Below, one piece after another: positions 24,229 through 36,106 of a stretch of DNA of 64,000 nucleotides. Every line of letters begins with the position of its first letter. Positions within the stretch are counted from its first letter, which is position 1. The translations under genes were made by a program, and so were the position numbers. Origin of the DNA: Thysanoteuthis rhombus (taxonomy: Eukaryota; Mollusca; Cephalopoda; Oegopsida; Thysanoteuthidae); the NCBI GenBank assembly GCA_963457665.1, contig OY735231.1:35504837-35568836 (forward strand), read 5' to 3'. Below the pieces are notes generated by a model that ran no database searches, was not told where the DNA came from, and worked only from the letters and a program-made list of their open reading frames with translations.

Positions 24229-25700
24229 TAAAGAACAAACGTAAAGGTACAATTCTGTCGAATTATCGTCAAACCGTATTTACAAGGACTGAATTTGAAG
24301 AAAGAAACTCACAGAGGCCAGGTTTGTCCTTCGGTAAGAACCATCATGTGACCAGAAAAAAGGCGGTTTTATCAATGAACAAATTATTTCTCCCGCCTTT
24401 TTCGGCGATGATCATAAGAAAAATAACTTACAAAAACAAAACCAGTGTAAATGCTGCTGAATAGCCTAAACAGAAAAAAAAAAAAAAAATTAACCCTCCC
24501 TTCACTAAAAGCCTATTCATGGGGAATTCATGAATAAATAAATCAATCAATAAATAAATAAATAAAAGAATGAAGTTTTTTTAACACAATAAGGAGTAAA
24601 TGATGAAATTTACCACCCTTTAATCCTATTGGTACGGCCTGTATGCGTGATGCATACTTACACAGCCAGTCAGGCAGACCAACTTTGAAACTCTAGAAAC
24701 CTATGGTGACAGTTTTGTTTGACGGTTTCTAATTTACCCACCAATCAGCGAAAATTGTAATTGCGATTTGTGCTCTGTATTACATCCGTCCATCAACTAT
24801 TTTAACCGAACATTCAGGCTGAACCTTGCTTATTTCATTCAAAACAATCGAGGAATAAGAACCCTAAGGTTATTGAAGTTTTAAAATTTATCTTTCTGCC
24901 ATGCCTTGAGATGGTACTCTTGATTCATCTGCAACATTTAATTTTTTTTTCTGAACATTTACTCTTACTATAAACATTAAAAATTGGAATTTGTCCTTTC
25001 AACATATTCCAAAGCTCATGCAGACTACAACTCTTTCGTATCTACTTGAATGACTCTCGATTTTTTATCCTATAACATTTGTTCTTAAATTTCATATTCT
25101 CTAAGTATATAGTGCCCAAACTTCGCGGATTAACTGGTAGATTGGTGTTTTTTAGTTGTTTTTAATCCATGTAAATCAATATCTTTACATTTGGTTTTCC
25201 ATTCATCTGAAATCTATTATCTTTAATGTAGTATTTATGCAAAAAGTTAGAAACGCAAGAAATATTAGCAGAAATTTTATTGTCACCATACAATTTGAAA
25301 AAAAAAGATCTCCAATGAATGAAGTTTAAGAATTAATTTTAAATTACAACGGAATGAAACCTCACAGTGTATAAAAATGACACATTTGAGGTGGATACAC
25401 CGCTGTCTAAGTTACATAATTAAATTATACTATTAATACTCCCCCAAACAAGTATTTATTCTTCTTTGAAGAAGCTCAAGTGGGCGATTGTAAGGAGTGG
25501 GTACCTCTACTTTATTTTCTGAGGGGAATCCCTCACGTGACGGATTTTCAAGGATATAAAGCTGTTTATTTTTGGTAAATGTTTGCCATATAAGGAATAA
25601 GGAATTACACAGATGGAAGTTGATCCTGACCTCCTTAGATAATGACCCATTATTCTCATGGGACTCTCCTACACCACTTCTGTATCACTTCTTATTGAGT
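24229..25700. other. upstream flank of gene A, no gene seen
   Basis: AT-rich flank. It contains a (AAATA)n-like patch at 24534-24566 and, at 24660-24720, an old repeat matching 10038-10100. No open frame is supportable. It ends in the gene A promoter. Confidence 0.55.
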
Positions 25701-25712
25701 TCCTGCAACGTG

Positions 25713-25745
25713 TATATAAGTGACAAGACTTGAAGGCTATCAGCA
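25713..25745 (+). promoter_or_regulatory. core promoter of gene A
   Basis: TATATAA at 25713-25719 is followed about 25 bp downstream by the initiator-like CTATCAGCATT (about 25738-25747). This predicts a start near 25740 and a 5' UTR of about 110 nt before the ATG at 25854. It is a reading by eye with no transcript evidence. Confidence 0.5.
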
Positions 25746-25853
25746 TTAAACAGCCAGACCTCCGTGAACGAAACTGTCCAGCTTCATTACGATAATTCCG
25801 TTTAGAGACGCTGTTGCTTGATCTTGGTGAGAAGCAGTAGAAATCATCGCAAA

Positions 25854-25901
25854 ATGAAATCGGTTGCATTTAATCCCGTATTTGCACTGGGACTTTTCTC
25901 G
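25854..25901 (+). CDS. gene A exon 1, signal peptide
   Basis: Sixteen codons starting with MKSVAFNPVFALGLFS, then GTAAGT (phase 0). The ATG is chosen because the in-frame upstream ATG at 25818 adds a charged, non-signal-like stretch, and because exon 1 of gene B has the same length class and phase. Confidence 0.78.
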
Positions 25902-27876
25902 GTAAGTAAACGGTTTCCCTTCTTTTTGTCCTGGCTCATTCTCCTCTGTTTATTATTTTCTGTCTTGGCAACTTTTTTTATTTTTTTCATCTTCGTACTT
26001 TTAAATACTGGGATGCTATCCTACTCCTGAATACTGGAATGCTATTCAATTTTCAAAGGGGATTTTTTTTTTATCAGTTTATTGTCTGAGAATAGAACTC
26101 AATCAAAGATTATTAGATATTAGACGAAAAATTTTATAAGTGAGATTCCAATAGTAATCTCAGATTTGAAACATTTCCAGAACCTAATCTGATTCTTTTC
26201 AAATTATTTTTCTCATTCGAGAATTGTCCGCTCGTCTTCGACTCAAAAGCATCCACACTGTCAATTCGCTGCAAACGGTTTATTAGACTTGATCGCTTAT
26301 TACCAATATCGATATGTTCTCCCGTCCCATTTTATTGTTTCTCCAAAAACTATCTTTCCTCTGTGCGTTCGGTTCTTTTGGGGTATTTTTTTCATCTTGT
26401 TTTATTTCTATCCGTCTTACGTATATCTAAATCAATTTTCTAGTGTCCAATAGAACGTGGGTATAATTTCTACCATAGTATTTCAAGTACATACTAAAGT
26501 CAAAATGATTTATTCATCAAAATTAGATTAATACTGAACGTTTGTTTCACCCTTGATTGACTTATGTCATTATTTTTGGATCAGGGCAGATTTTGATACT
26601 TTACCGATGCGCTGATCATTCAGACAATATTTATGCTTCTCCCATGAATCATTGATATTATTATCTTTGCTATTATGTGAGGGAGCGTAACGTTCATGAC
26701 TTCCCAGTAGCGTTATTTCAGATTGTTTAAAAAATAGCCGCGATTAGATTTTGAAACCATATTTTTTTCCATTCTCTTGATGCTCATATTTTTGTTTGTA
26801 TATACGGATATATATATAATGTTAAATGCACAATTACTTACATAATGTACATATCTTTAAGTGATGGTTTTGCTGAGCTCCTTTTAAAAGACTGCAAAAA
26901 AAAAAAAAAACAACAAAAAACATCGCAGGGACACCTCTAACTAAATCCTGGAAAGATTTCGGATATCTCAAAACCTAATCTGCTATTAACATTTCCCGGG
27001 GTTCAATTGGCAGCCACCCAAAAATTGATGACCGTAGCTCTGAATTATGCAATGACAGAGATGGACAAAAATTGAGTGAATTATAGTACTATTATTGAAG
27101 AGTATACAATAAGAGTATACTATAAACGGTTAGATATCTTTTCATTTGAGGAAAGTTAGTAGCGTTGTTACACTAAGAGAAATATCTTCTAAAGGGAAAT
27201 CCTTTTCAGCCACACAAAGGCTCTCTTTATGTTTCTTCTATAAACGTTGCTTTTTCCATAAAAGGAAAATCTTACAACCGTCGTAGGAATGGTTCCATTC
27301 ATAAATCTAGAAACCCCTTCCTTCAGTGACGTAAATGCACGTGATCTACGACTATATAAGGAAAGTATTTTTGTTTTCAAAAGATAGCAGCAGCGAATTG
27401 GTTGAGTTAGAATTTTGGTCGAGTCATAAGAAGTGCAACGATTCTTCCCTCGTTCCGATTCTGCCCTTAAAAACAGGGACAAATTGTAACACATGACTTG
27501 AATATGTGTATGATGAAGACAACGCGACGCTGACCTGAAGAATTCGTCGCTTTTTCGTTATTTCAATCTTATTTTTATTTTATTTTACGGCTGATAAATT
27601 GTGTTTTATTCAAATGGGCGATACTTCAGGGACTTCAACAAAACTAAAAATAAGTGAAAATGAAGATATTTTACTATATCCTACCTAACCGAAAGGTATA
27701 TCTATCAATCTATCTATCTATCTATCTATCTCAGTCTGGTCATATCAATCTCATTTTAATCACATCTATCAAATTAGGCAGTGTTTCCTGTCTCAACCAT
27801 TTCCCGTAAATGTGGAACGAAAAAACCTCATTTCTACGATTCTTCCTTTTTTTTTTAGATAAGCATTTCATACGCA

Positions 27877-27917
<41 letters not shown>

Positions 27918-29977
27918 AGGAAGATTTACACCTTCAAACTGAGCACATTAAAAAAAATTCAAAAATATTTTTGCAACTACAGTCACTTAATACCCAATAT
28001 CTGTTGATGTAATTTATGTGATATTTTTAGTGGTTATTATGTTTCACTCATACTTTAATATAATGATACTATGCGTATTTTTTCTTGTTGGTATCATCAG
28101 TTGTTTTCCGTGTAACTGTTTCGCAGATCTAAAAACAATACAGTTATATGGCTCCCTAACAGTGTTGATCTAACACCACTTTCCTTTTATATAGAGGGAA
28201 AGGACGCAACTTGATATTATTTAAAGGTCGACAATGCAAGAAAAGAACTGAGACCACTTAGTACAACTCAATTGTAATCAAGTGTAATCGCTCACGTGCA
28301 TTTCACCCGTACCAGGTTGGCTTCGTCGTTTGCGTATGTGTGTAATTTTAGATTTAAGGAAAACGATTTTTTTAATTGTTATTGTTGATATTTATCATCG
28401 ATCCCACTATTTATTCACAGGTGATCATTGCAATGTCACGAGGATTTGTCAGTAAGTATTCCTGTTATTTTTTTTTTTAAATCTTTTCTTTCAAGATCAC
28501 TCGTATCTGCCTCAGTATTGCGTGTTCAATTCAAGTTGGTCATTGTATGTGGTTTCGTCAAACTATTTCCCCCGCCTTTGTGCTTTTCAAAATGTTTCAG
28601 CTGTGTGTCCTCTGGCTATCTCTGGCTGTCTGTTTTGTTAAATCGCTCTGGAATTAAGGAATCAACTCCTTCCGAACAAGAACCAACATTCCTGAGCCAA
28701 ACAGACACCCAAGAAAGATAATTGGGCACACGACTGAACCCTAGCGAAAAATAAACAACGAAGACGGGGAAAATATTCCGACTAAACCATGCACAAATAT
28801 TAAATCCTCCCGCATAGCAAAAACCAGAAATTAAATATTACTTAGTTGGACTACTCAGCTCGTTCACGACCAAAAATATTGTTAATTCCGTAACCTTTTC
28901 TGTCAATAATGTTTGCGATATCCGCTTCTATGGGAAGCCGAAAATGCAGAATACTTGATTAATAAATTCCCATCAATTCACTAATTATCGCTAATCGACT
29001 GACACAGGTCGTTAAGATGGTTCAAATTGCCAATCAGAATACAAATATTCAAATTGTCTCTCCTTTCCAAATGAGAGGAGCTAACATAACTTCTTATTGC
29101 TCTATTATCAATAAATGTAAAAAAAGAACAGTATTTATAGAAGTATATATTACTTTCTAAGTACTCAGTTTATGCAAATGTTTTTCAAGATACAGGATAA
29201 TGATGGTATCAAGCTATATGCACAGAGCTAATACAACAGCATTATGATTCATAAGGATTTCAAAAGGATATACGAACTTAGTATTGGAAATGACGAAAAT
29301 ATCAACTCTGGAGAAATGTTTTGTTGGACACTTATCGTGTGCAGCACAATGAAGGCTAATAATGTTCGTTTCTCGTTATATTTTTCTATTATCGTTATTG
29401 CTATTGTTATTGTCATTGTTACTGTTTTTATCAGTTTTTTTTCATCAAGTTTTAACAACAAACAAAATGATTGATTCATCTTTACATTGTTTTTAGCACG
29501 ATCAAAGTTGAAATGCTGGGGAGATCCTGCAGACATTGTGTTCGTTCTTGATTCCTCGACCAGTATTTGGGGACCAGATTTCGAAAAGCAACTAAACTTT
29601 GTCAAATATATGATCGATCATCTTGACATCGGACTGGGTCCAAATCAGGTGAGAATTTTCATTCTTTTTTTCTCCCCAATAACTCTTAGAAATTGATATT
29701 CAAAAAGATATCATTGATAATGATGCACTATCGTGGTGTATCTGTTTGTAAGCTTGTCCTGCATATCATTATTACAGGGTAGTGAGTTCGATCTTCACTT
29801 AGTGACCCATACTTGTGATTGGGTGCAAATCCTAAGCTACGCTCATTAAACGAGTACTATGATGCACTTTATTTATAATGCTTAGTAGCAAAATGAAGGT
29901 GTAGTTATTAAGACTTCTTTGAATCGTACCTGTATCAATTAAAGTCATATTCTCTTTCACTAAAGACGATGGAGTTA

Positions 29978-30066
<89 letters not shown>

Positions 30067-33000
30067 TACACATTGCATTTGATTTTATGTGGATTTTTGT
30101 TGTTATTGCCATAGTATGCCTAATTGGGTATTTTTATTCTTAATTTTTAGGTCCGAATCGGTGTAGAAACATTTAGTGACAATGCTCATGTCCATATTAA
30201 TTTGGCTGACTCTACAGACAAAATCAGTCTTAAAAGGAAAATTGATGGTATTCACCATACTCGGGGCAGCACCAATATCGGAGATGCCCTCAAACAGTTG
30301 TTATTCAATATGTTCAGACCAGAACATGGCTCGAGGTCCAACACAAGACATGTGGCTATCATTTTAACGGACGGCACATCTCAAGATGAAAGAGCAACCC
30401 AGATGGCTGCAAAAGCATGTCGAGATGCCAACATTCATCTCTTTGCCATCGGAATTGGGCGATATGTAAACTATTCAGAGCTGGAAGGAATTGCCAGCAA
30501 GCCCAAGTCCAAGTTTCTCTTCCAGACACCCAGTTATGATACTTTATATAAAATTCGCGACGATGTTATACGACAGACATGTGAAATAGGTAAGGTACAA
30601 TTTATTTGATCAGGTTTTTTTTTTTTTTTAGATCAAAGTGATATTAGCAAGGGTTCAGGGAAACAAACGTGCAAAATCACTTCCTTAAAACTATATAAAA
30701 AGCAATAAATATGATATGAGGAACCGTCCCAAAATGGTTAACGTCGGTAATTACATCTCGACTTCCTGATACTAGTGGCCCACTCTTTCCAGATGTTAGA
30801 GAATACAAGTACTACATGAGAACTTAGGAACGGTTTCCTCCAGTGAGTAAAATAAATGATACGTAAAACTGTAATTGGACTGTCTATTCCGATATGCATG
30901 GGCTATTCTGATAGAATAAACCCTCAATCTTTAATCCTCAATGAGCAGTGGCTTTTTCATTACTTGATGGAAATGATTCGACTACAAAATTAAGACAACT
31001 TAAGACAATCATGTCTATTACTACAAAGTGTAAACAGGCAATATGATGTTGGGGAAAAAAAGGATAAGGACGAATGTCTCTATAAAACGAAATTTGAATG
31101 ACGTCTGTCTGGTTGGCTTCTGCGGCTTAATTGGTCAGGCGTCGTCAGTATCAGATAGTTAGCGTCGCAATAAATTCAAAATTGTTGTGTCTCGTTGATT
31201 ATATTGGCACTTGTCTGCCCATGCCGTTTGAAAATGACGACAGTACTTTGATAATTTTGCAATTCTATTGTGCTTAAGAAAATAATTAAAAACATCACAT
31301 TGCTATGCATTATCTTGTTTATGTTTAACTACGAATACACCAGATTTGTTCACGTATGGAAACTACTCTATCATTAGAATTCAATACATATATCCTTCGA
31401 CAAATTTTACGAACAAAAATATAGACGTAAACATGGCGTATTATATGAGTAGATTGTAGAACTTCGGTGAATTCCAAAGTTTATCTTTACAACTTGAGAA
31501 CAGAAAATAATTCATACATGTAATACTTTGAATTTCATTTTTATTCCGTTTGCAGTTACCACTTTAAAACCGGTTACAACAACAATGACCACACCAACAA
31601 AGCTTCCTTCTGACATGGAAGGTGAGTATTTCTTGTACAAGAATTCAATTAATTTTGTCTCATAATTTAGAAACCTTGTGTATGTAAAAGTGAGATTTTT
31701 CACACGATCTGTTAATTTGTCACTCTATAGAAACCACCTATACCTAAACATGGATGCAGTCCCACAAAATTTGAAATGCATACTCAATGGACATCGGAGA
31801 AGGTTTTTTATGTGAAATGTTTCGAAAATTTTTTCAAACGGGTGTAAAGGGCAAGTCTGTTTACAATGTAAATAGAATACTGAACTAAATCGTCAATTTT
31901 TAACGGAAACTTTTTTTTTCAAACTGTGACAATGTTTCATCAGTTCATGAATTTCTGCCAGGCTCCGTTCACATTCGCAAGGACTTTCAATAGTGTTAGG
32001 TACCCAATGAGGGCTGACAGTGGCTCACAGAAAATTGCTTGCCAACTATCACTCCATGACAGCAGTGCTCATCGTTTTATGTCCATGCAGTAGAGCGTTC
32101 CAACAAAACATTCCGTGAGCTGAAATGGCGTAAAGCGACGAAGTAATTAAGATTGATTTATACGAAAAAAATGATGACATATTAGGTCAAATCCTTAGCG
32201 ATGGGAATCGTCGGAGACTGGGGTGTAATAGAGAGAGGGAGGGGATGTGGGCTGCCTCGATTACGGCTAACTGCAAAACAAAGGCTAAATTCTAATTTTG
32301 CTTTTTCTCCTGAAAGCAAAAAAAATAGCTTTAAGCAGACTTTCGAAAAGTGAAGAATACCTGTGTTTTATTTTCTAAACTTAGCTAAGATGAAGCCAGT
32401 GATGGTCTACAAGATTGAATGTATATATTAATGCAGAGTGTATTTTAGAGTGATGTTAATCAAGTTCTAAAAGAAATTTTAAAATTCATAAATAAATTTG
32501 AATATTCATTATCATACGTAAGTAAAGTAATATTCACAAGAAAGATAGCTCTGAGGAATCTATATCCAATTGGCTTGAAGAATTGTTACTGTTTCGATAT
32601 TCAATTGCCTTATCCTTCGTATAGTACTTGATTGCTTGTAACACCCTCATTATGTAAAGGTATGTTTATCGGAGTTACTTTTTTATATTGGCTGATGGAC
32701 TAACCTTATTATCTTATATTGTTTGCATTTACAGAATGCAAGAACAAAAGGGCCGACATCTTCTTCCTTTTGGATACATCGTCAAGCATTGAAGTCGGAG
32801 AATTCAAGAAAGAAATCAACGTTATTGAAAATATTGTGGCACGTTTCGATATCAGTCCTTCTAAAACCCGAGTGGGTGTATCTGTCTTCGGTCACGAATA
32901 CTACCAAATGTTGAGTTTTGACTCCGGGTCTAACAAAGCAGAAGCCTTGAAGGAAATTCGAAATATCAAATATTTGGGAGGAGGCACAGAAACAGGAAAA

Positions 33001-35003
33001 GCCCTTTACCAAGTGAGAAGTCACATATTCAATCAAGGTTCGATCCGCCCAGAAGCAGATCGTATTCTCATTGTATTCACCGATGGTCAATCAAGAAACT
33101 ACGCACAGACTTCAGCAGAGGCCAGACTTCTCCATGAATTCGGTGTGAAGATCTTCGTGGTCGGAATCGGACCAGATGTGGATCAAGCTGAACTAAAAGA
33201 CATTTCAAGCGAACCATCCAATGAATTTGTGTATACTTTTGACACTTTTGATACTCTTCTGGCAAAATCTGGACTTTTGAGCCACAAGGCCTGTACAGTC
33301 GATGGTGAGAAAGTTCCCAGTGATCAAGATGGTGAGTATAAGTTTCAAATTTTCAATTTATGTAAATTAGTTCATTGAATTTCTTTTTCTTCGTATAGGA
33401 GGTCAGTGGTGGCCTCGTAGATAACGTCTTGGAGAATGGACTCGACGAACGGAATTCCAACTCCAGTTTGGCCAGTTTATGTACACTCCACATTAATGCC
33501 CTTATGAAAGGCATGAATCCACCTTTCCCTAAGCTATGCGTAAAATAGTGCCGGAAAAAGTGAAAAACGCAACTTCGAATGTTTGTTGCCTCCAAATGTA
33601 CACTCCACATTAATGCCCTTATGAAAAACATGAATCCACCTTTCCCTAAGCTATGCGTAAAATAGTGCTGGAAAAAGTGAATAACGCAACTTCGAATACC
33701 TGTCACCTCCAAATGTACACTCCACATTAATACCCTTAGGAAAGGCATGAATCCACCTTTCCCCAAGCTGAGTAAAAAGTAATGTGATGTGTAGGGCGGC
33801 GTAAGGGTACTTCTCATTTACTGTTTTTTGTATAAACTTTTTTAACGAGAGATTTAATCTTTGAGCGCAAAATGAGAGTAATCGGAAACGCGTTATCCAT
33901 TGACGAATGAGAACATGGTGCGACAATCAATATTTGAAGATGTCAGATGGATGAAAGACGTTTATTTCAGTTTCTAACAAATTATTCAATTTCCGAAATC
34001 CAATTAGTTAGAAGAACGGAGGTAAAATTATCACTTGGCAAACCCGTATTCAATTTCAAAGTTAGTCTCCCGATTAGAAACCGTCACCAGAACTGTCAAT
34101 TCCAAATTGATCACCCCCAACAATGCATGCTGCCAAAAGATGTTTGTTGCGTGGTGGTCTCTGTTGAGTCTCACGCCAGACCTGACACAATAAGGCGTTA
34201 ATCAAATCGAACTAGTGTAAACCATAATGAAGACAATTGACCGAACAAATTAATGTATAATGGTATTTTATAATTGCCGCTGTTTCGATCCTCCTAGTTC
34301 AGGTGTGTTTCTGGAGGCCGAAGAACGCACCAACCGAAGCGTTGCAGCCAAAACAACAAAAATGACAGTAATTCGTAGAATAAAAATTCCTGATCGCGTG
34401 ACAGTAATTATATTCATTTTATTTTTTCCAGTGTGCAATGCCACCAAACGGACAGATGTGGTATTTATGGTTAGCAACAACCACTTTGGAAAGGTGAAGA
34501 CTGATCGCATATTGAAGGCGTCGGCTGAAGTAGTCAGGAAAGTTGGATCACGCGGTGCTTTCCATTTCGGATCAATCTTCGGTGATTGTCTTCCGGAACA
34601 AGACCTGCAAGTTGGATCCATCGAGGACGAATCGAAACTTGTCAGCTTCAACTATGGTTCAATCGCATCACTGGTCTCTAAATTGCGGGCAAAATCGTTT
34701 CCTTCTGGATCGTGGGACGTTCGTCAAGTCGGTCTCCTCTTCTTGGACAATACCATCGATCTGAAAGACCCTGAAATAATTAACGAAGTAAAGCGCGCCA
34801 TGTTCAAAAATATTGAACTGTATGCTGTTATCATTGGGGATGGTGTAAACGAACAACTTCTGGACAAATTTGTTACATCAAAAGAACGCTTCATAAAGAT
34901 ATACTCGTACGATAATCTAATATCCTACCTTCCTTCACAATTCACTAAAGCTCTCTGTAAACGAGCCGATGAGAATTCAACTTCAAAATCCGTAATATCT
35001 TAA
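25854..35003 (+). CDS. gene A: secreted protein with two vWA domains and a third vWA-like domain
   Basis: Predicted join of 25854-25901, 28421-28451, 29497-29648, 30151-30589, 31556-31621, 32735-33331 and 34432-35003 (1905 nt, 634 aa plus stop); all junctions are GT-AG. Residues 1-26 form a signal peptide. vWA1 (about 33-221) has MIDAS D45, S47, S49, T118 and D151. A Thr-rich linker lies at about 224-245. vWA2 (about 247-430) has MIDAS D259, S261, S263, T330 and D362. The third vWA-like domain (about 446-620) has VSNNH where DxSxS should be. Cysteines near the ends of each domain could pair. No membrane segment is visible. vWA domains with MIDAS bind ligands through a divalent ion, so an extracellular adhesive or matrix role is likely (inference). 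The order recalls matrilins, vWA-type collagens and mussel byssal thread matrix protein, but no named orthologue is recognised. Confidence 0.85.
26445..26560 (+). repeat. intron 1 segment duplicated at 39165-39275
   Basis: Shared words in the same order: GTCCAA..CA, GGTATA, TTCTAC, CATACTA, AATTAGATTAAT, GAACGTTTGTTT or GAACCTTTGTTT. It marks the start of colinear similarity between intron 1 of gene A and the ghost locus. Confidence 0.65.
26935..27530 (+). repeat. R-unit repeat, intron 1 copy, ending in promoter-like block
   Basis: Nearly identical to 41080-41625 and, in its first 270 bp, to 40240-40510 and 42440-42720. Marker words are CGGGGTTCAATTGGCAGCC, GATGACCGTAGCTCTGAATT and GAGGAAAGTTAG. 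Diverged versions start at about 40770 and 42960. The 3' part (27260-27400) resembles the gene B promoter. This is a segmental duplicate of locus DNA, not a recognised transposon class. Confidence 0.75.
27260..27400 (+). promoter_or_regulatory. gene-B-like promoter copy inside intron 1 of gene A
   Basis: Shares with the gene B promoter GAAAATCTTACAACCG, a TGACGTAA site (27327-27334) and TATATAAG (27353-27360), followed by GAAAGTATTT..TCAAAAGATAGCAG against GAAACCACCT..TCAAAAGCAG in B. A CACGTG E-box lies at 27338-27343. No signal-peptide exon follows in the expected 100 bp: the ATGs at 27492 and later reach a stop quickly. It is either a relic or an alternative promoter. Confidence 0.5.
27699..27913. 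repeat. (TCTA)n and (TA)n microsatellites in intron 1
   Basis: (TCTA)n at about 27699-27732 and (TA)17 at 27879-27913, both inside intron 1 of gene A. Confidence 0.9.
28421..28451 (+). CDS. gene A exon 2, end of signal peptide
   Basis: A 31-nt micro-exon after TTATTCACAG, encoding VIIAMSRGFV plus one base, then GTAAGT. Gene B has an exon of exactly the same length and phase (55245-55275). Confidence 0.78.
29497..29648 (+). CDS. gene A exon 3, first half of vWA1
   Basis: 152 nt after TTTTTAG, ending CAG before GTGAGA (phase 0). It encodes KLKCWGDPADIVFVLDSSTS with the MIDAS DxSxS motif, then helix 1 through LDIGLGPNQ. Confidence 0.88.
29980..30062. repeat. (TA)n microsatellite in intron 3 of gene A
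   Basis: Pure TA run of about 41 units inside the 502-bp intron 3, about 90 bp before the exon 4 acceptor. Confidence 0.95.
30151..30589 (+). CDS. gene A exon 4, rest of vWA1
   Basis: 439 nt after TAATTTTTAG, encoding VRIGVETFSDNAHV, GSTNIGDAL (MIDAS threonine), HVAIILTDGTS (MIDAS aspartate), ANIHLFAIGIG and RQTCEI. It ends in phase 1 before GTAAGG. Confidence 0.9.
31556..31621 (+). CDS. gene A exon 5, short Thr-rich linker
   Basis: 66 nt after TTTGCAG, encoding VTTLKPVTTTMTTPTKLPSD and ME, flanked by phase-1 junctions. It is the counterpart of the much longer linker exon of gene B. The Thr/Pro content suggests O-glycosylation (inference). Confidence 0.75.
32735..33331 (+). CDS. gene A exon 6, complete vWA2
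   Basis: 597 nt after TTTACAG in one exon with phase 1 at both ends, so it is a symmetric domain-cassette exon. It shows ADIFFLLDTSSS, GGGTETGKAL and ILIVFTDGQS (all MIDAS parts), then VKIFVVGIGPDV and HKACTVDG. Confidence 0.92.
33481..33779. repeat. 117-bp tandem repeat in intron 6 of gene A
   Basis: About 2.5 copies with period 117 bp, since GTACACTCCACATTAATGCC-like starts lie at 33481, 33598 and 33715. The period is a multiple of three, so one minus-strand frame stays open for 154 codons (33353-33817) with a 39-residue repeat. I regard that frame as a by-product. Confidence 0.9.
34432..35003 (+). CDS. gene A exon 7, third vWA-like domain and C-terminus
   Basis: Starts after ATTTTTTCCAG; an open frame runs back into the intron to 34260 but the acceptor and the gene B alignment fix the start. 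It encodes VCNATKRTDVVFMVSNN, the block around FPSGSWDVRQVGLLFLDNTI, ELYAVIIGDGV and KALCKRADENS before TAA. The vWA fold is recognisable but MIDAS is lost. Confidence 0.85.
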
Positions 35004-35048
35004 AAATCATTCTTGTACAAATATTTCAATTAGATTTTCATTTTAGGT

Positions 35049-35054
35049 AATAAA
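35049..35054 (+). terminator. candidate polyadenylation signal of gene A
   Basis: AATAAA 46 nt after the stop. A second AATAAA is at 35664-35669. Which one is used cannot be decided from sequence. Confidence 0.5.
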
Positions 35055-35694
35055 TGCATAACATCTTTACGGGATATAACTTTGGAAATTTATATAGAGA
35101 AAGGACAAAAATTGTGTAAAAAGTATAGGGCATACTGTTTGGTTGGAGAGGTTTTATTTACAAAGCATGAAAGATGACTTCTTCGAAGTAGATATTTGAA
35201 ATTAGGTGTTACAATCTTCCTATCAGGAACATAAAAACCGAAAAGGTATAATTTTAGCTTTTAGTTAACATCTATTGATTTTATTTGAAAACATCAGTTT
35301 TATACCCGGTAAGAGATGATCAAACCTGACCCAAAAATCGGTTAGTAACTTGTAAAACTTGAATCAAAGAACATTCGGGATCAAACACCATTTAAAAGAA
35401 CTATTTATATAACAATTATTTTCTTAGCCCGCTGAAGCAAATACAATTTTTTCAACTCAAGAACTAATTCCAATGATTGTCAAAAAAAAAAAAAAAAAAA
35501 AAAAATGTCTGTTCTCATTTATTTGGACTGGAACATGAGGAGGGTTTGGTGTAAATATTCCTACGATTAGATAAAATTCTAATCTAACTCTCTGTTTATT
35601 TTCTGTGATATTTGGACTTGTTTTTTCATATCCTTTGTATCTTTTTTTGACTTTATTTTCCTGAATAAAAATAATAACCCCCCAAAAAACTACT
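35055..35694. other. 3' flank of gene A, no gene seen
   Basis: AT-rich DNA with an uninterrupted run of about 24 A at 35482-35505. Confidence 0.6.
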
Positions 35695-36015
35695 TTTGTT
35701 CAATAATTTCAAAAAGTTTAACTCTGTATTGAAGGGTGTGTAATTTCAGTAAACTTTCAAAAGATCTCAAAACAGACAATTTTGGTTTGCGAGAATATCT
35801 TCTGCGTTTCGTAAAAATCTAAAGAAATCAGGACGAATGTAAAATACAAAAAAATGAATCAATATCTAATTTCCGAGGAAAGAACACGGTTTCAAAAAAA
35901 TGAATAATAAACGAAATGTCATCACACACCCTTGAAAGAGAATTTTATCAACGATATCACTAGAATTCTGTCAGTTCTACATTAATGATCTAAGTACTAC
36001 TTGGAAGAATACTTT
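35695..36015 (+). repeat. 3' flank segment of gene A duplicated at 44327-44612
   Basis: Shared order of words: CTCTGTATTGAA / CTCTATATTGAA, AGATCTCAAAA, GACAATTTT, GAGAATATCTT, GAACACGGT / GGACACGGT, CGAAATGTCATCA / CGAAATGTTATCA, CCTTGAAAGAG / CCTCTGAAAGAG, AGAATTCTGT / AGAGTTCTGT. It defines the downstream edge of the ghost locus. Confidence 0.75.
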
Positions 36016-36106
36016 TGAATGTTTTTATTGCAAATCTAAAAAAACGAACAAACAAAAAACAAACAAACAACAACAAGAAAAAAATAAATCAAATATACAT
36101 GCATTG

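Noticed and set aside
33353-33817. 154-codon antisense protein in intron 6 of gene A
   Set aside because: Explained by a tandem repeat whose period is a multiple of three; no start context, domain or second copy. Kept as a low-level finding only.
34260-34431. Extension of gene A exon 7 upstream to the ATG at 34260
   Set aside because: The acceptor ATTTTTTCCAG at 34431, the phase match to exon 6 and the alignment with gene B exon 7 fix the exon start at 34432.
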